NCBI GenBank assembly: GCA_029582265.1
Contig: CM055822.1
Coordinates: 37,140,590 to 37,204,589, forward strand
Reading direction: 5' to 3'
Source: Zoroaster sp. YZ-2022
Lineage: Eukaryota > Echinodermata > Asteroidea > Forcipulatida > Zoroasteridae
Length of the DNA stretch: 64,000 nt
In this document: positions 13,901 to 21,626 of the stretch, in pieces
Layout: every line of letters begins with the position of its first letter
How positions within the stretch are numbered: the stretch's first letter is position 1
The notes under the pieces: model-generated
What the model was told of the DNA's origin: nothing
Seen by the model: only the letters and a program-made list of their open reading frames with translations
The model's database searches: none
Made by a program: the position numbers and the translations under genes

Positions 13901-15344
13901 AGGGAATTGACCAACACATAAAAAATGTGGTTTCAAGACCAGTCTCGACACATACAACATTGGTAATAACCAAACTATATCTTGTATTTTGTTACCCATG
14001 ATGCATACAGTGGTATCAAATTGAACCCAATCTTCTCGACATTATTGCCTATATCTTGACGTCATATTGCAACGGTGATGCCTTCGACAAGTGCTGTCCA
14101 GGAAAGGGAATCAAAATTACGTAAGAAGCTTGCATTTTAAGTACAAATATCACGGTTGATGAGATGAGATGCAATACACGCGTGCTCATACCTGTCGCTT
14201 AGTTCTGACACCTTGCCATGATTTGCCCAATACGTGTTCCAATGACTACGTCCTTGCTACGTCCTGGCTGTGTCAATGTCTATCAGAACTGTCAATTTTC
14301 ATCGAACAACATCTTCCTCAGAAAATAAAAATGCCATGAATAAATATTGTATACATGTATTTTTAAGTTCTGCGAAATATTTCTTGAAGATTAATGATTT
14401 AATTTTTTTTTTTATAAATTACAAATATAGCAAATATTTCCCAAAATGTTGGGAAAATGTCATTTTTACTAATGTTCTTTAGTTGTTAACACTGTGCTCC
14501 TCACAACATTTGAAGAAAATTTCAAACAAAGTCATACATTACCTTTCAGACGAACACAGATTGTACATGTAAAGTATGGTGAGTTTTCATTTTCTACGTT
14601 CCAGTGCGCCATGCACTACAGTATCGACCGCGTAGGCAGACGACCTATCGCCGTACACGTACAGTACTTGTACCGTACTCGTCGTTCTCATGCTCTGCCG
14701 CGGTCATGTGAGAACCAGCGGGAGAACATGTACTATACATTATGTATTTTTTTCTTGCAAATTATTCTTCAACTGTTTGATTCAAACATATGTAAATATA
14801 ATAAATATTCTATACATAGACACAATTGTACAACGATGTTTGATTTTAGTCCTTGCTCATTACAACATTTTGCCAAGCGTCGTCTGCTATGGCGAACGTG
14901 TAGAATAGTGCAATCATGACCCCTGGAGCTGGGTGACGCGTACGTTAACTGCTATGAACATACGTGATTAAAACAACTTATCTATGAAGGTAGATACGGA
15001 AATAAAGTTCCACAGGCGACTCGAGTAGGATTCGAACCACAACCACAGACACTCGAAAAACACTCATTGGATACAAATTACTTCATACAAACGTCGGTTA
15101 TTGGCAAAAATCGAAATCAATTGATTAATATCCCAACGCAAGAATGTCGCCAATACATATACAATTTGTTTATTAAAAAAGAACTAACATTTGTAGCTTT
15201 ACATGGTGAAAAGGGTAATTAAAGACTGTTTGTGGTGACTCCATGTGAAATCCTCCAGTTCTTTTCAGAACTAGCCTAATTAATACTCAATTTGAGAATT
15301 TCACATGGTGTCACCGAAAACAATCTTTACTTAAAAAGAACTAA

Positions 15345-15379
<35 letters not shown>

Positions 15380-15404
15380 GTAAATAAGTAAATAAATAAA
15401 TAAA

Positions 15405-15500
<96 letters not shown>

Positions 15501-18226
15501 TAAAAAGACAGAAAAAATTACAAATAACTAAAAAATAAATAAATAAAAAGATGTAGAAATCACTTAGTGAGTTTTTTAGTTTGAAGGGGTGTACAGCATC
15601 AGTAATTACCAAATATTAACCGACATAATTATTATCTAAAATCTTACGGGATTGTTAGGGTTAATGGTACCAAACATCATGAAACTTAATTCCTTCTGAC
15701 ATGTTGTAATTGTCTAGAAAATCGTAGAGTCTTATCAGGAGTGCACACAGCCTTAATGAGTTGTTCGTACGTGTTTGCTTTAATTTGATTCTATATTCCA
15801 TGCAAAATGGAATGTGGGGTGTCGTGGCCGAGCGGTCTAGCTTACCGGATTCAAGTTCTGGTGTTAGCAACATAATGTGGGTTCGAATCACGGCCGTGAC
15901 ACTTGTGTCCTTGAGCAAGACACTTAATCATAATTGCTTCTCTCCACCCAGGGGTTAAATGGGTACCTGTGAAGGCAGAGTTGGTTTGCTCTATATGCGC
16001 TAGAAATGGCAGCAATTGAGCTGTATACTCCCCAGGGAGCTGAGATGGTTTCAGGAATGATTTATGAGCCCTATGAGCAGGGATAATAATATAATGCGCC
16101 TTGAGCACCACTTAGTTGGTGGATACGTGCGCTATATCAATCCACACATTATTATTATTATTATTATTATTAAAATAGAAGTTGATTTCTTTTAAATATA
16201 GATATTTTCATACAGTAATTCATTATAGATTTAAGGGAAAATATTAATTCATACGAAATTATGTACCTACATTACATTCCAGAGTGGTTATAAGCATTCA
16301 AAGAAAGGGTTAAACATGTAAAGATGAATTCGAAACTTTGTTTTTGAAATAATTGGGGTGTTGGTGTGTTTCACCATAATATTTCATATGAGTAGAAACA
16401 CTCACTAGAATAAATGATATTAAAACTGGTTATATTATCATGATGATGTATGGGGTAGAATTGGTATAATTATGCCAAGGCTTGAGTGAAAAACAATTAG
16501 AAGATCAAATTAAGGATACGATACAATCGATGTTTGCAATCCATACAGATTTGGTAGCTTATCCTACGTCACTGAAGCCCACATATTTATAGCAACCGGC
16601 TACCCGGAAGCCAACCAAACTGTCGACGGTAGGCCCACCTTGCGGGTGATGCTCCTGGCAAGTCCACCGGCCAATACGGAGCTCTGCAACAGCGGGAGTT
16701 TATCTCGCAAACGACGGAACACTGAAATCCTGACGGAATGGACGTGGTCGCACGAGATTCATCGGAGGGCTGCTACTGACGGTAATAATAATACTTGATT
16801 CTTCGCGCATTTCACATAATGTCCCAATACGCTTCACATTATTTCCTCTGGTCACTGGGCCAATATCATTCCTGGAATCTTTCTCAGCTCCCTGTGGAGT
16901 ATATAGTCCATTATGTGGAACCTTTTTGGCTTTAATACAGGGTCAAACACAATAACCACCGCTACCCTCACAGGTACCCATTTATACTCCTGGGTGGGGA
17001 AAAGAAGGGGGAAATAATTACAGTACAATTACAGTAAACAGTCTTGCTCAAGGGAATACCACGGTCGCGACCAGGATTCAAACCCACAATCTGATGATTC
17101 GGCCATCAGAACACGATGCATCAGAACACGATGCTCGCCATGGCAACCCATGTATCAACAGATATACCATCCAAATAATATGACTCATTCTCACCTATCA
17201 CTTTCTCACTAATTTTATTGGTTGAATGCCTTTTAAAGAAATATATAGTTGCGCCACTGGGTGAAATACTGATATTATAAAAGTATTTATCCAATCACCA
17301 GAAACGTACTTGGACCAGAATATCCTCCTCAAGGCCATTGAAGAAAACACAGACAACATTACCAGTGCTTTATCTGAGCTGAACGTGACCGTGTACAGCG
17401 TGGAAGCCGGGAAGGAGGAGCCACTGCCGCTTCCCAATCCCACGTTACCTCCCGATCCCACGTCACGTCCCGATCTCACGTCACCTCCCGATCCCACTAC
17501 CAACACCGGGCTAATTATTGCCATCGCTGTGGTGGTTTCCGCTATTGTCTTGATAATTTTAGTGGGGATCTTCATTAGAAGGCGGTACCGGTAAGTGTAT
17601 ATTACATCAACAAATCGAGTTATACAGGGGCGGATGAAGAGATACATGGGTCCTACCCCCTTCGCCCTCGGTTGTTTGTTCGTTTCTTGCTTTCGTGCTC
17701 ACTTTTACTTCCTATTGTAATACTCCTATATTTCAATTCTTATTTCACAACTTTTTATTGTTATTGATGAATTTTGATAGTGTGGAAAAATAAATGAACA
17801 CTGAACCTTGAACCTTGAACCATTTTAAGCACACATCCGGATCCCCCTTTTCAAAATCCCTTGATCCGCCACTGCCATGTCATCTGAGTCCGAATCAAGA
17901 CCGAGTCCGACCCTGTACACTGTAGTTCGAGACAAGACATTTTTGTTTATTATTTTGTATTAATTTATTTTATTATTTTTTTCTCTTTCGTCTTATGTGC
18001 AGCGTATCCAAAAAGGCAAAGGCTAAACATCACCACAATGAATATCTCCCAAGTAAGTTTATTAAATTAAACTAATTATGAGTTTCTTTATTCAGTTAAG
18101 AGGTATCTTTATTGTTTTAATGTAATTTGTATTTTAACAGAAACAGACAAACATACAAACCAAACGATACATAGAAAACACAAGGAGACATTCCAGCAAC
18201 CAGCCTTGATGTTTAACAATGCATAG
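1882..18226 (+). CDS. Gene A: transmembrane CAP/EGF/ShKT/mucin-like protein, 5' end outside window
   Basis: Thirteen exons join without a frame break: 1882-1988, 3265-3356, 4559-4588, 4906-4998, 8063-8176, 10774-10800, 11797-12111, 13274-13332, 14011-14120, 16549-16781, 17302-17590, 18003-18052 and 18141-18226. They total 1605 nt, giving 534 residues plus stop. In order the product holds the C-terminal part of a CAP domain (1-36), a cysteine-rich hinge (37-66), EGF-like 1 (67-107), ShKT (108-145), a linker, a Thr/Pro-rich stalk (155-225), EGF-like 2 (226-259), an unrecognised ectodomain (260-463), one transmembrane helix (464-485) and a basic tail. It should be a type I cell-surface protein if a signal peptide is encoded upstream, as in genes B and C. 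The preceding CAP exon (ending CGHYTQ in the paralogues) is not found in 1-1881. All introns are GT-AG. The domain families are clear; the biological role is unknown. Confidence 0.85.
2455..2880 (-). mobile_element. LINE 3' end (CR1/L2-like), fragment
   Basis: The minus-strand frame 2811-2551 reads YKCVTDSAPSYLCELITPY, then SIWNELPSGI and FKISLKTHLF. This is the conserved C-terminus of CR1/L2-type reverse transcriptase ORFs (AP-x-WN-x-LP, then F-K-x-x-LK-x-x-LF). The low-coordinate side carries an aatac-type tail and a tatatagcgctc motif. It is 5' truncated, inside gene A's intron. Confidence 0.75.
3265..3356 (+). CDS. Gene A exon: CAP end and cysteine-rich hinge
   Basis: This 92-nt exon (phase 2 in, phase 1 out) encodes AGNYAGVRPYLTGTPCTQC followed by ESGVGQCYGNQC. 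The GN(x)PY and C-x2-C-x7-C patterns are the CRISP-type hinge after the CAP fold. The acceptor is ttattttag and the donor gtaagtat. Length and phase equal those at 35221-35312 (gene B) and 58940-59031 (gene C). Confidence 0.9.
3811..4100. repeat. Inverted-repeat element with cactgtaaa ends
   Basis: Left end cactgtaaacaatttctata is answered by aaatttacagtg at the right, about 290 bp apart, with several ttttaca and tgtaaa repeats inside. It is followed by a poly-G run at 4108-4118. It lies in the intron after the hinge exon. Confidence 0.55.
4559..4588 (+). CDS. Gene A micro-exon: first cysteines of EGF-like 1
   Basis: A 30-nt exon encodes RLCSTHTEEC between acceptor tttcacag and donor gtaagg, phase 1 to phase 1. 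It is too short to be seen as an open reading frame. It is supported by equal-length exons at 33312-33341 (RLCSTHDEPC, gene B) and 60357-60386 (RPCSEHNEEC, gene C). Confidence 0.87.
4906..4998 (+). CDS. Gene A exon: EGF-like domain 1
   Basis: This 93-nt exon encodes VCAQACKNCGTL, then a CTCRC cluster and GFHGTDCS, typical of the C-terminal half of an EGF-like module. The start is fixed by the acceptor taaacag: using the later ctcag site would put a stop (taa) in frame. Donor gtaagtgt. The length matches genes B and C exactly. Confidence 0.9.
5000..6290. other. Intron of gene A, with a GACTC-rich patch
   Basis: No exon was found. From about 5770 to 6010 the pentamer gactc or its complement gagtc recurs about ten times, in contexts such as tgactctc and gagtcatg. 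It is probably a decayed tandem repeat. The rest is plain AT-rich sequence. Confidence 0.5.
6300..6965. mobile_element. TA-flanked inverted-repeat element with TTCGA-rich core
   Basis: Ends tgctatggtcccacag and the complement ctgtgggaccatagca flank about 660 bp. TA stands on both sides, as expected for Tc1/mariner-type target duplication. The core is a degenerate array of ttcga, tcgac and tcgat motifs with no real coding frame. The element splits a copy of the neighbouring 99-bp tandem repeat. Confidence 0.75.
6968..7264 (+). repeat. 99-bp tandem repeat, three copies
   Basis: Units start at 6968, 7067 and 7166 with cgaataaatacctgtgcag and end cttgcagattta. They differ at only a few bases (tgatac, tgatgc, tgatga), so the expansion is recent. 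A piece of another unit (cttgcagattt) lies left of the TA-flanked element at about 6286-6299. Confidence 0.9.
7748..7950. repeat. Inverted-repeat element family M, copy 1
   Basis: The outer part has ggacaa with tttcaacagggcatgg-like arms, and the inner arms are ggcatggaatcggagtgc and gcgccgattccatgcc. The element is about 200 bp with arms near 60 bp, too small to encode a transposase. It ends about 112 bp before the ShKT exon of gene A. Confidence 0.75.
8063..8176 (+). CDS. Gene A exon: ShKT domain
   Basis: A 114-nt exon (phase 1 to 1) begins DICENTSDNC and ends in the CPALCNLC cluster. The six cysteines spaced as in ShKT modules, with an aromatic-rich centre (NWGYPWC), identify the fold. 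ShKT modules occur in many animal extracellular proteins besides venom peptides, and here the module is one domain of a larger membrane protein. Acceptor aacatcacag, donor gtaagtgc. Confidence 0.93.
8391..9002. mobile_element. 612-bp inverted-repeat DNA element
   Basis: Left end gggaccattagaaatccatg and right end catggatttctaatggtccc are exact complements, and the match continues through gcgcgta-gggatacgtat. The flanks tatca and tatta may be a worn 5-bp duplication. The interior is rich in CpG and gcatgc. Open frames within it resemble no protein. It starts about 215 bp after the gene A ShKT exon. Confidence 0.82.
10774..10800 (+). CDS. Gene A micro-exon: post-ShKT linker
   Basis: A 27-nt exon encodes DRQDPNFVC. 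It follows a strong pyrimidine tract and ccacag acceptor and ends at gtatgtac, phase 1 to 1. It was found by comparison with 63295-63321 in gene C (AEQDPNFKC) and 25604-25629 in gene B (AYRDPNFIC). The DPNF-x-C core is common to all three. Confidence 0.8.
11797..12111 (+). CDS. Gene A exon: Thr/Pro-rich stalk and EGF-like domain 2
   Basis: This 315-nt exon (phase 1 to 1) starts with in-frame 30-nt units encoding ATDAPVTNPP: three near-identical copies, then diverged ones. The Thr/Pro content is that expected of an O-glycosylated, extended stalk. It then encodes an EGF-like module with CLHGGTF, CKCTC and YQGDKC. Donor gtaagttac. Each 30-nt unit repeats the acceptor sequence ccccag followed by caaccgatg, so the exon start may vary in 30-nt steps. 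Confidence 0.9.
12146..12341. repeat. Inverted-repeat element family M, copy 2
   Basis: It starts ggacattatcgtcacgatca with ggcatggaatctgtgtgc and ends with caccgatcccacgccctg and gattgtgaagatattgac. It begins 35 bp after the donor of the stalk/EGF exon at 12111. Confidence 0.8.
12600..13180. repeat. Decayed minisatellite of AGGTCA-like units
   Basis: Loose units of roughly 70-80 bp contain aggtcagt-gtt-tgacctt and aacagtgat motifs. Spacing and sequence have drifted. It lies between the EGF-like 2 exon and the next gene A exon. Chance nuclear-receptor half-sites are expected in such a repeat, so no regulatory role is claimed. Confidence 0.4.
13274..13332 (+). CDS. Gene A exon: ectodomain, part 1
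   Basis: A 59-nt exon between cccttacag and gtaagttc (phase 1 in, 0 out) encodes a basic start (HERKQARNG), a hydrophobic VVVTLL strand and a possible N-glycosylation site (NNT). It resembles no domain I can name. It is supported by phase continuity with both neighbours. Confidence 0.72.
14011..14120 (+). CDS. Gene A exon: ectodomain, part 2
   Basis: A 110-nt exon (phase 0 in, 2 out) runs from acceptor gcatacag to donor gtaagaag. It encodes WYQIEPNLLDIIAYILTSYC and a CC pair in FDKCCPGKGIKIT. It may form disulfides with the single cysteine in the next exon. No family is recognised. Confidence 0.75.
15222..15331. repeat. Short inverted repeat
   Basis: Arms near aaagactgtttgtggtgact and its approximate complement tggtgtcaccgaaaacaatc enclose about 50 bp. 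It may be the core of a small fold-back element bounded by aaaaagaacta at both sides (15177 and 15335). Confidence 0.5.
15339..15545 (+). repeat. Microsatellite (AATA)n then (TA)n
   Basis: About 70 bp of aataaata units run into about 80 bp of uninterrupted ta repeats and end in more aata units. Translated frames across it (Tyr-Ile repeats) are not genes. Confidence 0.95.
15815..16172 (+). repeat. SINE-1, tRNA-Leu-derived, full length
   Basis: The head has A-box tggccgagcgg and B-box ggttcgaatc. The anticodon arm ccgga-ttcaagt-tctgg gives anticodon CAA and a near-complete acceptor stem, so the source is a tRNA-Leu. An unrelated body of about 270 bp (cttgagcaagacactta, ccttgagcaccactt) and an (att)n tail follow. 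This is the best copy in the window. Confidence 0.92.
16549..16781 (+). CDS. Gene A exon: ectodomain, part 3, with a basic cleavage-like site
   Basis: A 233-nt exon (phase 2 in, 1 out) encodes alternating hydrophobic stretches (SLSYVTEAHIFIA, TLRVMLLA) suggesting a beta-rich fold, with one N-glycosylation site (NQT). The RKRR tetrapeptide at 16706-16717 fits the proprotein-convertase consensus R-x-K/R-R. Acceptor atccatacag; donor gtaataat is weaker than its neighbours. The domain is unrecognised. Confidence 0.8.
16788..17150 (-). repeat. SINE-1 copy, degraded
   Basis: Starting just after the donor at 16782, the stretch carries the SINE-1 tail (aataataat), the middle motifs ctcagctccctgtgga and gtacccattta, and the cttgctcaag and gattcaaaccc head motifs, all in reverse orientation. 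It is diverged and partly rearranged. Confidence 0.7.
17302..17590 (+). CDS. Gene A exon: juxtamembrane Pro-rich repeat and transmembrane helix
   Basis: A 289-nt exon (phase 1 in, 2 out) encodes an amphipathic segment with two N-glycosylation sites (NIT, NVT). A repeated Pro/Asp/Pro/Thr stretch follows (units near PPDPTSRPDLTS), coded by tandem 18-nt units. From 17511 a 22-residue hydrophobic helix (LIIAIAVVV...GIFI) is followed by a stop-transfer RRRYR. This fixes a single-pass type I topology. Acceptor aatcaccag, donor gtaagtgt. Confidence 0.92.
18003..18052 (+). CDS. Gene A exon: basic cytoplasmic tail
   Basis: A 50-nt exon (phase 2 in, 1 out) encodes VSKKAKAKHHHNEYLP after the membrane-flanking arginines. 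It is rich in Lys and His with one tyrosine in NEYLP, a possible phosphorylation or sorting site (inference only). Acceptor ttatgtgcag, donor gtaagttt. Confidence 0.8.
18141..18226 (+). CDS. Gene A last exon (form 1)
   Basis: After acceptor attttaacag the frame continues KTDKHTNQTIHRKHKETF and ends at the tag stop at 18224-18226, adding about 28 polar residues. A possible polyadenylation signal, aataaa, lies at 20496-20501. A competing last exon is at 21586-21626. The coding span closes in frame, supporting this exon. Confidence 0.68.
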
Positions 18227-18292
18227 TCCGTATGTTCAAGTAAACCTCACTCAAGAAACCACCTTCAAAAGACAACACCTCTCAAGACAAAT

Positions 18293-18835
18293 AAGGCCTT
18301 TTCACACTACAGAAAATCTCCGGGTTGGACACGGGTCCGACACGTGTAATCTTGACTGACCTTTTCACACTGTAAAATGTAACACGGCGCCGATCCGTGT
18401 AAGATGCTCGATCCGTGTCGAAACTAACCCTGCTCATGAGGTGGGTTGAGAGCTTTCGATCCGTGTTGAGACCGCCGACACGTGTTGAAAGCGCCGCGAA
18501 AGCGTAGTGTGAAAAGTCACTGGGTTGATTTTCGATCCGTGTGCATTATTGTAGTTATGAAACAACGAACAAACTAATGACCTTTGCTCGCAACGCAGTG
18601 TCTCAATGCAGTGTGGGACTTTCTGCTGTGACCAGTGTAGACTCGAGCGTAGTGTGAAATGATCGAGCAATTACACGTGTCGGATCCGTGTCGGATAGTT
18701 TACACGTGTAACCCCAAAACGGATAGTGTGAAATCATACCGGAATTGAACCGTGTTGAAATTCTTCAGAGTCAACACGGAGTGGAACCGTGTACACTTCT
18801 ACACGTGTAAGAGGTACATAGTGTGAAAAGGCCTT
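18293..18835. mobile_element. Inverted-repeat element with many CACGTG motifs
   Basis: Ends aaggccttttcacact and agtgtgaaaaggcctt flank about 540 bp. Inside, acacgtgt and gatccgtgt recur many times in both directions, so the element is built of short inverted units. It inserted about 65 bp after the form 1 stop of gene A, in its 3' untranslated region or terminal intron. Confidence 0.85.
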
Positions 18836-19346
18836 TTGACCAACACGAACACACCGACAGGTCCACATGCCTTGTATCTCGGTCCAGATGATAATCGTTC
18901 ACATTCCCCAGTAACACAACCTCATTGAAAAAGCATGGGTGAATGTTATTCAGTGTGGCTGTGCAATCGATAGACAATATCTGGGGATGTTAGGTAACGT
19001 TTGCAGTATTTTTGTCGTTAGCTAGACCAGAGTGCATTACGCAAATCGGCTCTCAAGTGCGCACTTTTGTATTTGTGAAGAGGTAGAAGCCCCTATCCCC
19101 TCCCCACCATCCTGGGCAATAACCCTGCGAGTAGATCCACCTGAGGGCAATCTATGTTGGCTCTAAAGAAGAGTAAAGGCCTTGTCCAACGGGTCAATGT
19201 TCGGGCAATTTTCCGGCAACTTAATTCTTGAGTAGACTGGCTTTATAATTCGATGCAATCTGTCGAGGCAATCTTCAATCACATTGTGCATCAGTGATCA
19301 CTTGACATTAATCACTAGCATGAAAACATACTGAATAACTTTGCAG

Positions 19347-19402
19347 TTCTTTTTAACTCCAAAGTGAAATACAAGAAAATAAAATGGTTTACCGAGAAAA
19401 AG
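19347..19402 (+). CDS. Possible cassette exon in the gene A 3' region
   Basis: A 56-nt stretch lies between ctttgcag and a perfect gtaagt donor and is open in phase 1 (ILFNSKVKYKKIKWFTEKK). If included it would exit in phase 0, and 21586 onward is also open in that phase until a tga. The upstream pyrimidine tract is poor. I treat it as a weak candidate only. Confidence 0.2.
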
Positions 19403-20495
19403 GTAAGTAGACTTCATTTAGAGGCTGACCTAGAATGTGCGTTTGTAAAGTAGGCCTATCGTAGTCGTCATTATTGCATGCACAACCCAATGGAGGATCA
19501 TGACGGACGAACCACATCTATTTCGTGAAAACTATTCCCCGTTTTGTAGTGTACCTACATGATATTAAGTTAGCATTTTAACCAAGGCTAATGACTAGAC
19601 ATGGATAGATGGTATATTGTCCAGATTTAGTTCAAATTCAACTATGCCATGCAGTAAAATTCAAGAGAATCCGTTGATACATGTATGCGTTTCATTTATC
19701 CCATTTAACAAAAGAAAACTATTTTGAGACATCAGTGTTTTTATTCAATATTTTTAGTTTTTTTTTATAGTTTTTTAAAGTTTTTTTGTGCTGTTTGTTT
19801 GTTTTAAAAACAAACACAAATTAATGTTGTAAATTCATGTTGTTCTCATTGCTTCATGTAGATGATACCAGATAATACTCAAAACATCAGCAGTCGGATG
19901 GTGCAAGCAATGTTTCCACCAGACCGTACAATCACACAGACCAGCTGATGATAGGAATTGTGAGGGAGGACTAGATGTAGGCAATTTTCTTCAAAGAAAA
20001 GCAATCGTAATGAAAATATTGACAACCAACACAGACAGCTTAATATAAATATAATTGCCGGGGTGAACAACAATTACTAAATGTTAATTATTATTGAAGT
20101 AGTTTTACTTTGGATCACTTGAATCTGGGTCTGGAAAAGTGTAAAATAGGCCTTTGAGGTAAACATTATTTAAATGGTGATGGTATCAATTTTCCATAAA
20201 ATATTTTGTCTGAGGTGTTGTCATTTTCAATATGTTCTATTCTGAATAAATCCCACATTAGAATGAATACACAAACAAATAGTTACTATTTCATCGTGAT
20301 TGACAAAACGTAACAAGCTGAAACTTTCAATAGACGGTTGTATATTCTTGATCCAAAGACAGCAAGTATATTTGTAGAAGCAGTTTTGCCAACATTACCA
20401 TTGCTGTAACTTCCCTTTAAAAAAATATGGATTTGTGTGTGTGTAAATGTTTCCATTTTGTGTCTGATTGGAAGTACATGCTAAGTAGTGCACTC

Positions 20496-20501
20496 AATAA
20501 A
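20496..20501 (+). promoter_or_regulatory. Candidate polyadenylation signal for gene A form 1
   Basis: An aataaa within cactcaataaactgtg is followed by T-rich sequence from about 20520 (ttttgttttc repeated). It lies 2.3 kb after the stop at 18226, with an earlier aataaa at about 20247. The hexamer is common in AT-rich DNA, so support is weak. Confidence 0.25.
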
Positions 20502-20851
20502 CTGTGCAACTGATGACACATTTTTGTTTTCATTTTGTTTTCTTGTTGAAAAGTGTCAGGGGCTAAACAAAATCCTGTTTCATTTTTTTGACAAACAAAA
20601 ACTGCAACTGCTGGATCAGGCTAGCTTTGCCATATCGATTACCGTTCTTTTTATGAATTATGTTTAAATTAAAATTATATTTTATACAACTGGAATCAAT
20701 TGGTTATTACAGTTAAATTTTGTAAAAATCGTTTCTTTAAATTATATTGTAGTGCAAATTAAAACTTTTATTCAAAAATGGCCCTCCTGAAAAAAAACCC
20801 CGTAATATTTATATTTTTGTTTTTTAGCGCCCTTTCATTACTCTTTTATAA

Positions 20852-21199
20852 GCGAGCAAAGAAAAAATTGGCAGATGCCGTACTCGAACCCGCGACCTCT
20901 CGATCACCGTACGAGCGCTCTACCAACTGAGCTAACCAGCCCCTATGTTGGTGGGCGGTCCACTTATGCCAATTATCTATTGCTCTATGGGGCCAGGTCA
21001 GAGGCCAAACCATATCTGCCGAGTAGCCAGGGATCAAGCCCCAGTCAGATGCAAACAACCTGGGTAACGGTAGTAGGCGGGGATCACACAACAGGACACA
21101 AGCCTTTTACGTGGTTGTACACAAAGTAGATTTATAGGGAGAAACTGACCTGAAATATTATATAAACATGAAGCGAGCAAAGAAAAACTGGCTGATGCC
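20852..21199 (-). repeat. SINE-2 (tRNA-Thr-like) copy
   Basis: A tRNA-like head on the minus strand (gagcgctctaccaactgagc seen on plus) joins the SINE-2 body (gtggtccacttatgcc, gccgagtagccagggatcaa). A second head start, gcgagcaaagaaaaactggc, breaks off at a (ta)n run at 21200. Located in the gene A 3' region. Confidence 0.85.
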
Positions 21200-21585
21200 A
21201 TATATATATATACACATAATTATGGGCAATTACTAAAAATTACCAATGCATATTAAATACGTTGCCTCAACGTTGTCCCAGTAAAATTGCTAGCAACTAG
21301 GTTGCCTTTAAATTGCCCCGTGTGACAAGGCCGTACGAAATCACACAGAACATGCATCCTTAAACTGCAAAGAAACTTTGGGATTTCAATACAACACCAG
21401 TGACAGAACAGTTGACACCTAGTATGAGTTATTCAACACCTCAGCTTTAGCAGTTGAGGAGGATCAACATTTACAAAATGAGGGGTGGGGAGTTGATTCG
21501 TTATTTCTGTGTGGTTTAGTATTATATTCATGATGTTGTCATCATCAATTCAATACAATTCTCTTTTTTTCCCCTCCTTTTGTAG

Positions 21586-21626
21586 ATTACAGCAAACATA
21601 CTGGTAAGGTCACCATGGACTGTTAA
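21586..21626 (+). CDS. Gene A alternative last exon (form 2, candidate)
   Basis: A long pyrimidine tract ending ttttgtag precedes a short frame that fits the phase-1 exit at 18052. It would give NYSKHTGKVTMDC and a taa stop. The acceptor is stronger than the one at 18140, and an aataaa lies at 21967-21972. It would replace the 28-residue tail with 13 residues ending in cysteine. It is short, so chance is possible. Confidence 0.45.

Noticed and set aside
15331..15612. Tyr-Ile repeat frame on the minus strand
   Set aside because: Translation of (TA)n and (AATA)n microsatellite; the same applies to 45615-46029.
15815..15900. Functional tRNA-Leu gene
   Set aside because: The head continues into a SINE body and (ATT)n tail, and recurs several times in the window.
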